A DNA stretch of 12,401 bases from Fidelibacterota bacterium SCGC AAA003-L08 (GTDB lineage Bacteria; Fidelibacterota; Marinisomatia; SCGC-AAA003-L08; D37C17): positions 24,920 to 37,320 of the forward strand of contig ASPJ01000008.1 in NCBI GenBank assembly GCA_000405805.1, given 5' to 3'. Position numbers and translations under genes: made by a program. Below are positions 1 to 6,399 of this stretch, piece by piece. Below the pieces are notes generated by a model, which did not search any database, was not told where the DNA came from, and saw only the letters and a list, made by a program, of their open reading frames with translations. The stretch's first letter is position 1, and every line of letters begins with the position of its first letter.

Positions 1-6
1 AGATTG

Positions 7-897
7 TCATTTTGTTGAAGATCCATGACATTTTATTACAATACCTTTAATTCCTAATAGTGGAGTACCTCCATGTTGTTCATAATCAAAATTATTTTTT
101 ATATTTCTCAGTAAAGATGTATTTAAAGAGATATCTGTATCTTTTGATATCCAACTATATATATTATTAAATATTCCCTCAGTGAGCTTTAAGGTAATAT
201 TTCCTGTAAAACCATCACATACGACAATATCTACATCTTCATTCAGAATATATCGAGGTTCAATGTTTCCAATAAATGAATTTTTAAATTTATCTTTTAA
301 TAATGGATATGTTTGTTTCACAAGTTCATTTCCCTTATTAGATTCTTTCCCAATGTTTAGGAGACCTATTTTTGGATCATTTATATTTTCCATATTCTGG
401 AGATAACATCTAGACATAATAGCAAATTGAATTAGATGTTCAGGCTTGGTGTCAACATTTGCCCCAGCATCACACAATATAAATCCTTTGTTTACAGATG
501 GTATATATGGAGCTAATGCAGGTCTATTGATAGATTTAATCTTTCCAATCAGAAAAAGAGATGTAGATAATAATGCACCTGTATTTCCAGAACTTATAAC
601 AGCATCCACATTTTTATCTTTCAATAGTTGAATAGATTTAACTATTGAAGAATTGGGTTTTAGTTTAAATACTCTGCTAGGCTTATCATTAACAGAAATT
701 TCTTGTTCTGCATTGAGAATAGTTATATGATTAAATGATTTTTTTTTCTTTTCTAGATATTCTTTAATTATTAATTCATTTCCGACTAAAAAGAAATCTA
801 TTGGTGAATTCTTAATATCTTCTAGATATTCGAAGACCCCATCTATATTAGCTGCTGGGGAGTTGTCACCACCCATTACATCTATAGCAATTTTCAT
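7..897 (-). CDS. plsX: Phosphate acyltransferase PlsX, C-terminally short
   Basis: PlsX converts acyl-ACP and phosphate to acyl phosphate, the first step of the PlsX/PlsY route to phosphatidic acid. It is a peripheral membrane enzyme. Family motifs run the full length: DVMGGDNSP (residues 6-14), SSGNTGALL (102-110), CDAGANVDTKPEHL (142-155), NIGKESNKGNEL (181-192), CDGFTGN (227-233) and GGTPLLGIKG (276-285), followed by CHGSS (290-294). Reading stops at a TGA two codons after HGSS, giving 296 residues. Typical PlsX proteins have about 330-350, with a further helix of roughly 40 residues after HGSS. The gene starts 8 bases after rpmF, the classical rpmF-plsX pairing, and fabH may follow outside the window. 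The identity is secure. Whether the early stop is real, a frameshift at the AAAA run, or a sequence error cannot be settled this close to the edge. Confidence 0.95.
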   Translation of the reverse strand: MKIAIDVMGGDNSPAANIDGVFEYLEDIKNSPIDFFLVGNELIIKEYLEKKKKSFNHITILNAEQEISVNDKPSRVFKLKPNSSIVKSIQLLKDKNVDAVISSGNTGALLSTSLFLIGKIKSINRPALAPYIPSVNKGFILCDAGANVDTKPEHLIQFAIMSRCYLQNMENINDPKIGLLNIGKESNKGNELVKQTYPLLKDKFKNSFIGNIEPRYILNEDVDIVVCDGFTGNITLKLTEGIFNNIYSWISKDTDISLNTSLLRNIKNNFDYEQHGGTPLLGIKGIVIKCHGSSTK

Positions 898-905
898 GAG
901 ATTAT

Positions 906-1082
906 TTATTGGAGAATTTTGCCTTTATAATACAAGACTCCATTGACATAATATGCTCGATGTCTTAAATGTGCTTGTCCAGTTTCACTACATGTAGATA
1001 TGCATAAAGCATCATTGGCTTTCCAATGTGTTCTGCGTTTACGGCCTCTAGTTTTTGATATTTTTCTTTTTGGTACTGCCAT
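906..1082 (-). CDS. rpmF: 50S ribosomal protein L32
   Basis: This 58-residue reading frame is a large-subunit ribosomal protein. It begins MAVPKRKISKTRGRKRR, the standard basic N-terminus of bacterial L32, and continues with THWKAND and then HLRHRAYYVNGVLYYKGK, matching the family in both length and pattern. Zinc-binding L32 proteins carry two CxxC pairs. Here only C27 and C31 remain, spaced CxxxC, and the downstream pair is absent, so this is effectively the zinc-independent (C-minus) form. A modest AAGGG ribosome-binding site lies 5 bases before the ATG. It precedes plsX by 8 bases, a conserved pairing in many bacteria. The DUF177/YceD gene that often precedes rpmF is not here. Confidence 0.95.
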   Translation of the reverse strand: MAVPKRKISKTRGRKRRTHWKANDALCISTCSETGQAHLRHRAYYVNGVLYYKGKILQ

Positions 1083-1101
1083 TTTTACCCTTAAAAAATC
1101 T

Positions 1102-1137
1102 AACGCTAAATTTAGACTAATTATTTAATTATATCAA
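1102..1137 (-). promoter_or_regulatory. Possible promoter for rpmF-plsX
   Basis: Read on the minus strand, TTGATA (1132-1137) is followed after 17 bases by TAAATT (1109-1114), matching 5 of 6 and 4 of 6 bases of a sigma-70-type promoter. The spacing is ideal and the predicted start lies about 20 bases before the rpmF ATG. The 80-base gap after the SPOR gene is the only place a separate promoter for rpmF-plsX could sit nearby. The DNA is so AT-rich that chance matches are common. Confidence 0.3.
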
Positions 1138-1162
1138 AGAAAATACAGATATTTCCATTTTT

Positions 1163-1819
1163 TTAAAATTTATCAATCCAGATTTGATTATTAGTTATTT
1201 TCTTTAATTCTGCCACTAATTTAATACAATCATTATAAGATAGGTTTTCTCCAACACGGACTCTATACCAATCTCTTCCACTTACTATAAATTCCTTGAT
1301 ATATGCATTAAATCCATTTTGCTGCAAGTAATCTCTATTTTTGAGTGCCTCTTCTAAGTTATCCCATGATGCAATTTGTATAGTATAAGAATTTTGGTTA
1401 TTTGTTGTTTTTTTATTTATTTCATTATCTACAATAGGTTCAACGACTTTATTATTTATAATATTGGGCTCAGATAAGAAAGTATCTGAAATATTATCAG
1501 TATATTTATCGTTAAGAACATTGTAATAAAATTTTTCTTCTCCAAGAATTTTTCCCATACTGTTTTGTATAGAAACTGTAATAATATATTTCCCTGGAAC
1601 TCCTGGATTAAAAAGCATGGTATTTCCATTAATAATTCTCGAAGAATTATGGTTTTCAGGGCCATCAATTTCAGTCCATAAATAACTTAGCGTATGATTT
1701 GATTGCCAATTTCCCTGTACTTTTATTTTCTGAGTTTTCTTTAAGCCCACAGATTTATAAAGATTTTCTTCAGTTTCACACGATATTAAAAATAATATAA
1801 AGATTAATATTTTTTTCAT
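1163..1819 (-). CDS. SPOR-domain lipoprotein with PKD/Ig-like region
   Basis: This is a predicted lipoprotein of 218 residues that likely binds peptidoglycan. The N-terminus is a short signal peptide ending in a lipobox, L11-I-S-C14, so C14 would be the lipidated residue. Residues about 25-105 resemble a PKD/immunoglobulin-like beta domain: SYLWTEIDGP, then NPGVPGKYIITVSIQN, the usual 'F.PG.PG.Y..TV.V' pattern. A polar, Asn-rich linker (about 106-142) leads to a C-terminal SPOR domain (about 144-218) with SYTIQIASW, a helix EEALKNRDYLQQNGF and WYRVRVG. SPOR domains bind glycan strands stripped of stem peptides, often at division sites. It starts 4 bases after ndk, so it is probably the last gene of that transcript, although it has no obvious metabolic link. 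The exact role is unknown. Confidence 0.85.
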   Translation of the reverse strand: MKKILIFILFLISCETEENLYKSVGLKKTQKIKVQGNWQSNHTLSYLWTEIDGPENHNSSRIINGNTMLFNPGVPGKYIITVSIQNSMGKILGEEKFYYNVLNDKYTDNISDTFLSEPNIINNKVVEPIVDNEINKKTTNNQNSYTIQIASWDNLEEALKNRDYLQQNGFNAYIKEFIVSGRDWYRVRVGENLSYNDCIKLVAELKKITNNQIWIDKF

Positions 1820-1823
1820 TAAC

Positions 1824-2240
1824 TTAAATTAATTCAGATTCTTTAAAGAAAAATTTAATTTCAATCATTGCATTTTCATTTGAATCAGACCCATGTACAG
1901 CATTTTCACCAAGACTAGTTGCGAACGCTTTTCTTATAGTGCCTTCTTTTGCCTCTTCAGGATTTGTAGCTCCTATAAGTTTTCTCCATTCTTCAACAGC
2001 ATTATTTTTATCTAAAGCAAGGACCATGCATTGTCCTGAGGACATGAAGTCAGTAAGTTCATCATAGAAAGATCTATCTTTATGAACTAAGTAAAAATGC
2101 TCAGCTTCTTTCTTACTCATTTTAATTAATTTAGATGATAAAATTTTGAAATCAGCTTTTATAATTCTATCATAAATAAGTCCTGTGTGTTTATTTTTAA
2201 CAGCATCAGGTTTAATAATTGCAAATGTTCTGCTATTCAT
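1824..2240 (-). CDS. ndk: Nucleoside diphosphate kinase
   Basis: Ndk transfers the gamma-phosphate between nucleoside triphosphates and diphosphates through a phosphohistidine. At 138 residues it is the usual size. Diagnostic features are RTFAIIKPDAV near the N-terminus (K10 is the conserved nucleotide-binding lysine), the RKAFATSLGENAVHGSDS block, and the catalytic H116 within NAVHGSDS. The start codon overlaps the sucD stop by 8 bases (ATGAATAG), indicating translational coupling. Placement directly behind succinyl-CoA synthetase makes sense: Ndk can interconvert GTP and ATP from the SucCD reaction, and Ndk is known to associate with succinyl-CoA synthetase in some bacteria. The local operon logic is an inference. 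Confidence 0.97.
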   Translation of the reverse strand: MNSRTFAIIKPDAVKNKHTGLIYDRIIKADFKILSSKLIKMSKKEAEHFYLVHKDRSFYDELTDFMSSGQCMVLALDKNNAVEEWRKLIGATNPEEAKEGTIRKAFATSLGENAVHGSDSNENAMIEIKFFFKESELI

Positions 2241-3123
2241 TATGAACTCCCTTTAATATTTTTTTCATATTCCCACCTATCTCAGCAACTGTTTTACAAA
2301 CTTTTATACCGCAATTTTCTAATATATTCATTTTTGCTTCAGCTGTTTCATCACCGCCAGATACAATTGCTCCTGCATGCCCCATTCTTCGTCCAGGAGG
2401 AGCTGTTTGTCCTGCAATAAAACCTACGATGGGCTTATCACAATTTTCTTTTATCCATCTAGCAGCATCCACTTCCATGGTGCCACCGATTTCTCCTATA
2501 ATAACAATACCATTTGTTTCAGGATCATCATTAAATAATTTCAAAATATCTATCATGTCAGAACCAATGATTTGATCTCCTCCAATTCCAAGAGCAGTAG
2601 AAACTCCAAGCCCCTCTTTAATGATTTGATCAATGGCTTCATATGTTAAAGTTCCTGATTTAGAGAGTATTCCAATACTTCCTTTTTTACATATAAAGCC
2701 TGGAATAATTCCAAGTTTACATTCATCAACACTAATAATTCCAGGACAATTAGGACCAATTAAAGTTGTTTTTAAATTATCAAGCTTATTTTTAACTTCA
2801 ATCATATCTTTTACTGGAATCCCCTCACTAATACATACTACAGTTTCTATACCAGCATTTATAGCTTCTATGATTGCATTAGCCGCAAATCTTGGAGGAA
2901 CAAAAACAATGGATGTATTAGCGTTTGTAGCTATTTTAGCATCTTTGACATTATTATAAACATCAATGGTATTATCTAAGGCTTTAAGCCCACCTTTCCC
3001 AGGGGTTACACCAGCAACTACATTAGTTCCATAATCAAGCATTTGTTGACCGTGAAAAGTTCCTTCCGAACCAGTAATTCCTTGTATGATTACACGTGAA
3101 TCTTTATTTACTAAAATTGACAT
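2233..3123 (-). CDS. sucD: Succinyl-CoA synthetase alpha subunit
   Basis: This is the CoA-binding, phosphohistidine-carrying subunit of the TCA-cycle enzyme that interconverts succinyl-CoA + ADP/GDP + Pi and succinate + ATP/GTP. The 296-residue length fits the family. Visible landmarks are the Rossmann CoA-binding start VIIQGITGSEGTFH (11-24), GPNCPG (123-128), SKSGTLTYE (154-162), GIGGD (179-183) and the active-site GHAGAIVSGG, with H249 as the phosphorylated histidine. It lies 23 bases after sucC and overlaps ndk by 8 bases. An AGAAGGGA ribosome-binding site precedes the ATG with a slightly long spacer. No key residue is missing. Confidence 0.97.
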   Translation of the reverse strand: MSILVNKDSRVIIQGITGSEGTFHGQQMLDYGTNVVAGVTPGKGGLKALDNTIDVYNNVKDAKIATNANTSIVFVPPRFAANAIIEAINAGIETVVCISEGIPVKDMIEVKNKLDNLKTTLIGPNCPGIISVDECKLGIIPGFICKKGSIGILSKSGTLTYEAIDQIIKEGLGVSTALGIGGDQIIGSDMIDILKLFNDDPETNGIVIIGEIGGTMEVDAARWIKENCDKPIVGFIAGQTAPPGRRMGHAGAIVSGGDETAEAKMNILENCGIKVCKTVAEIGGNMKKILKGVHNE

Positions 3124-3146
3124 TTCAATTTAATCCCTTCTAAATA

Positions 3147-4316
3147 TTATAAAACTTCTACACATTTTTGAGCTGCATCTTCCATGCTGGTTGCAGAAAT
3201 AATTGATAAGCCAGATTTATCTAAAATATCTTTTGCTATGGTTGCATTAGTTCCTTCAAGTCTAACTACTACAGGTACAGTTAAATCTAATTCTAAAACT
3301 GCTTGTACAACCCCATTAGCCACCCTATCGCATCGTACTATTCCACCAAAAATATTAATTAATATTGATTTTACATTTTTATCCTGGAGAATTATTTTAA
3401 ATCCATTCTTAACTGTATCTACACTTGCAGCACCACCAACATCTAAAAAATTAGCAGGTTCTCCACCAAAACTCTTTATTATATCCATTGTAGCCATTGC
3501 TAATCCAGCTCCATTCACCATGCATCCAACATTACCATCAAGTTTGATATAATTTAAATTATATTTTGAAGCTTCTAGTTCATAAGGATCTATTTCATCA
3601 GGGTCTTCCATAGCATGAATTTCTTCATGTCTATATAGAGCATTAGAATCAAAATTAAATTTAGCATCAATAGCAATTAATTTGTTTTGTTCAGTAAGGA
3701 CCAATGGATTTATCTCTATTAGCGAAGCATCTGTTTCCCAATAACAATTATATAAATTTTCTATGATGTTTTTACATTCTTCGATTAATGTAGCTTCTAA
3801 ATTCAATACATTTATTAGATTATAAATTTGTTCATCTTGGATCCCTTTTATAGGATTTATCCATATTTTTTTAATTTTTTCAGGTGTTTTTTCAGCAACT
3901 TCTTCAATATCCATCCCTCCTTCAGAAGAGGCCATTACAACAATCTGTTTTTTCTTACGATCGAGGGTAAGCGCAATATAATATTCTTTATTTATATCTA
4001 ATGCTTCTGTAATCATGATTTTTTTTACTTTTTTACCCTCTCTTCCTGTTTGTTTAGTAATTAATTTCATGCCTAGGATATTATTTGCATGGACAATTGC
4101 ATCATCAGAGTCTTTACAATATTTTATTCCACCGCCTTTCCCTCGTCCTCCAGCATGTATTTGAGCTTTAATGATTAAATCTTTTGAATTGAATGTTTTT
4201 TGAACATTTTTTATTGTTTCATTTATATCACCCCTATTATCAACTACTAAACCATCTTGAATCGGAATATTATATTTTTTTAATATTTGTTTTGCTTGAT
4301 ATTCGTGTATTTTCAT
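3147..4316 (-). CDS. sucC: Succinyl-CoA synthetase beta subunit (ADP/GDP-forming)
   Basis: This nucleotide-binding ATP-grasp subunit pairs with SucD. At 389 residues it is essentially the length of the E. coli protein. The start is canonical (MKIHEYQAKQILKKYNIP). The ATP-grasp lysine/glycine loop is KAQIHAGGRGKGGG (50-63), EINPL (201-205) supplies a metal ligand, and the C-terminal ligase domain carries GGAAS (295-299), NIFGGIVRCD (321-330) and RLEGTN (352-357). The gap to the preceding carbamate kinase is only 12 bases, with an AAGG site inside it, so sucC is very likely co-transcribed with the arginine genes. Whether it prefers ADP or GDP cannot be decided confidently by eye. Confidence 0.97.
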   Translation of the reverse strand: MKIHEYQAKQILKKYNIPIQDGLVVDNRGDINETIKNVQKTFNSKDLIIKAQIHAGGRGKGGGIKYCKDSDDAIVHANNILGMKLITKQTGREGKKVKKIMITEALDINKEYYIALTLDRKKKQIVVMASSEGGMDIEEVAEKTPEKIKKIWINPIKGIQDEQIYNLINVLNLEATLIEECKNIIENLYNCYWETDASLIEINPLVLTEQNKLIAIDAKFNFDSNALYRHEEIHAMEDPDEIDPYELEASKYNLNYIKLDGNVGCMVNGAGLAMATMDIIKSFGGEPANFLDVGGAASVDTVKNGFKIILQDKNVKSILINIFGGIVRCDRVANGVVQAVLELDLTVPVVVRLEGTNATIAKDILDKSGLSIISATSMEDAAQKCVEVL

Positions 4317-4328
4317 ATTGCGCCTTAA

Positions 4329-5279
4329 TTATTTATATATAACTGTTCCAGATTTATTTTTTACTGCATTTTCAATATTTTTTAATGACGTAATTACTAC
4401 TTTTTTCCCATGGTAAGACAGGAAATATAATGCAGCTCTAATTTTAGGAGCCATTGTGCCCTCTGAAAAATGGCCCTCTAAAAGCCATCTTTCCATATCT
4501 AATATATTAGTTTCCTCAATACATTTTTGATTTGATTTTGTATAATTTAAATACACATTGTCAATATCTGTAATTATAAAAAGTTCTTCAGCTCTTATAA
4601 CTCTTCCCAATAAAGCTGCAGTCATATCTTTGTCAACAACTCCATCTATACCTTCTAGCGTTCCATCTTTTTTATTATATGCAGGTATTCCGCCGCCACC
4701 ACCAGCAATTACAATGGTTCCAAATTCAACTAAATGTTTAATAGACCTCCCATTAAAGATATATAATGGTTTTGGAGATGGGACTACTCTTCTCCACAGA
4801 CCGGCCTCTTGTTCTTTAATAATCCAATTATATTTTTTTGAATATATTTCAGCATCTTCCTTACTAAATGTTCGCCCAATAAATTTATTTGGGTCATGTA
4901 AAGATTCATCTTCAGCATCAACTTTCATCTGAGATATAAAAGTAACTACTTCTCGTTTATTTTTTTCATTATACAATGCATTCTGAAGTGATTGCTGAAT
5001 TATATACCCAATAGCACCTTGCGTATTAGCGACCAATACTCCTAAAGGTAGAGGAGGAATTAAGGGTGCCATTTCTTCACTCTTAAACAATTCAGCACCA
5101 ACTTGAGGACCATTACCATGAGTTATACATATATTGTATCTTTTTTTGACAAAATGCATAACACCCTTCAAACTTTCTCTTGCATGAGCAAACTGTTCCT
5201 CTATTGTGCCAGACTCATCTTTCTGACTAAGAGCATTACCCCCTAATGCAATAATAACTGTAGGATTCTGTCTACCCAT
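4329..5279 (-). CDS. arcC: Carbamate kinase
   Basis: Carbamate kinase makes ATP from ADP and carbamoyl phosphate, releasing ammonia and CO2. It is the energy-yielding last step of the arginine deiminase pathway. With the chosen start it has 316 residues, normal for the amino acid kinase fold. Motifs are ALGGNAL (11-17), THGNGPQVG (53-61), RRVVPSP (163-169), AGGGGGIP (192-199), GVVDKD (213-218), TDIDNVY (237-243) and the C-terminal GTMAPKI (274-280). I chose the ATG at 5279 over the in-frame GTG at 5285 because AGAGGTG, a good ribosome-binding site, covers that GTG and sits correctly for the ATG. The start overlaps the deiminase stop by 8 bases (ATGGGTAG). Amino acid kinase relatives exist, but these motifs are those of carbamate kinase. 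Confidence 0.95.
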   Translation of the reverse strand: MGRQNPTVIIALGGNALSQKDESGTIEEQFAHARESLKGVMHFVKKRYNICITHGNGPQVGAELFKSEEMAPLIPPLPLGVLVANTQGAIGYIIQQSLQNALYNEKNKREVVTFISQMKVDAEDESLHDPNKFIGRTFSKEDAEIYSKKYNWIIKEQEAGLWRRVVPSPKPLYIFNGRSIKHLVEFGTIVIAGGGGGIPAYNKKDGTLEGIDGVVDKDMTAALLGRVIRAEELFIITDIDNVYLNYTKSNQKCIEETNILDMERWLLEGHFSEGTMAPKIRAALYFLSYHGKKVVITSLKNIENAVKNKSGTVIYK

Positions 5280-6393
5280 GAGCACCTCTAGATAATGGCA
5301 GAGTTAGACATCTTGGGCCACCTCGACCTCTACAAATTTCTGTAGAATTTAGAGTAATAAATATCTTATCATCTGAAATATTATCAAATTTTGATATAAA
5401 TTCATTAGAGGTCATTATTTTATATCCATTTTTTTTCAATTCTTCTATCGTATGAATGTTTCTACTATATCCAACAGCAATACCAGGCTGTAAACAAAAG
5501 GCATTTGCTCCATCTGTCCATTGTTCTCGATATTGATTTAATCCAAGTTTTCCACCACATTTTATTCCATTAGTTTTATATCCGTCTTCATTTAGAAGTT
5601 CAATTAAGTTTATTTGTGTTGGTTTTACGTTGCTGATACTTTTACCTGGTGTAATATTATATATATTGGGTTTTTGCAAATCAAATAATGGAGGGAAGTA
5701 TAATACATCCTCCTCATCTATTCTTGTAAATACAGTATCAATATGCATCATTGAACGTTTTTTAGGAAGTTCAACAGCATAAATCCGATTAAACCCTTCA
5801 TCGAATATAATAGGCTCAAGTACTTTAATAGCTTCTTTTGTTGTACGCTCACTTATTCCAATGATAACAAGATCTTTATTAAAAATGGTCACATCTCCTC
5901 CTTCAAGAGAAGTATTTGGTGCAATATCATGGAAATGAATTACTTCTTCAGGTTCAAAGAGTTCATAAAGTAGATGAGCAAATAATTTATTTTCATGATT
6001 TCTCACTTTTTTAGCTGCCCATGTACCTACGATTATGCTGCCAATTCTTACAGCAAGATCACGTGTAAATATTAGATTAGGCATTACTTTATCAAATAAA
6101 CCAGGGTTATGTTCATGCACTCCTGGATTTATTTCAGAACCATCTGTGAAGTAGTTCCAAACATCATAGCAACCCCCAGGCCCTGTAAACAACTTGATAA
6201 GATCAGTAAACTCACGATGTTCTTTTATTGCAAGTTGCGTATCAATTAAATCATCAAACAACAGGTAGTCTGGATTTAGAGTTCCCTCACTAAGATATTC
6301 CTGAATATGTTCAGGACGCATCAAATCATGATCCTTTCCAGGCTCACAAACAATGACTTCAGATATTTTTTCTATTTCTGACCTTACAGACAT
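5272..6393 (-). CDS. arcA: Arginine deiminase
   Basis: It is predicted to hydrolyse L-arginine to citrulline and ammonia. The guanidino-modifying (pentein) fold signatures of arginine deiminase are all visible: FTRD (109-112, D112 substrate-binding), R131, LEGGD (E164 general acid/base), SERT (R183), MHIDT (H217 and D219), REQWTDGAN (289-297) and the C-terminal RGRGGPRCLTLPL with nucleophile C362. Residue roles are assigned by recalled alignment to characterised deiminases. At 373 residues it is shorter than the usual 405-420. The helical insertion typical of classical ArcA appears reduced. It starts 6 bases after pruA and overlaps arcC by 8 bases. Pairing with carbamate kinase supports a catabolic role. 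A related ureido or guanidino hydrolase is a less likely alternative. Confidence 0.88.
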   Translation of the reverse strand: MSVRSEIEKISEVIVCEPGKDHDLMRPEHIQEYLSEGTLNPDYLLFDDLIDTQLAIKEHREFTDLIKLFTGPGGCYDVWNYFTDGSEINPGVHEHNPGLFDKVMPNLIFTRDLAVRIGSIIVGTWAAKKVRNHENKLFAHLLYELFEPEEVIHFHDIAPNTSLEGGDVTIFNKDLVIIGISERTTKEAIKVLEPIIFDEGFNRIYAVELPKKRSMMHIDTVFTRIDEEDVLYFPPLFDLQKPNIYNITPGKSISNVKPTQINLIELLNEDGYKTNGIKCGGKLGLNQYREQWTDGANAFCLQPGIAVGYSRNIHTIEELKKNGYKIMTSNEFISKFDNISDDKIFITLNSTEICRGRGGPRCLTLPLSRGAHG

Positions 6394-6399
6394 ATTCTT

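Noticed and set aside
1141..1154. Small hairpin (AAATA, 4-base loop, TATTT) followed by T-rich sequence downstream of the SPOR gene on the minus strand
   Set aside because: Only five A-T pairs with no GC, so it is too weak to call a terminator in DNA this AT-rich.
3184..3552. Open plus-strand frame of 122 codons antisense to sucC
   Set aside because: A shadow of the conserved SucC coding frame with no family resemblance and no ribosome-binding site.
4558..4932. Open plus-strand frame of 124 codons inside arcC
   Set aside because: It is the antisense of a strongly conserved carbamate kinase gene, has no recognisable domain, and its length is expected by chance.
5283..5285. GTG start for carbamate kinase
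   Set aside because: The GTG lies within the AGAGGTG ribosome-binding site of the ATG at 5279, which is the better start.
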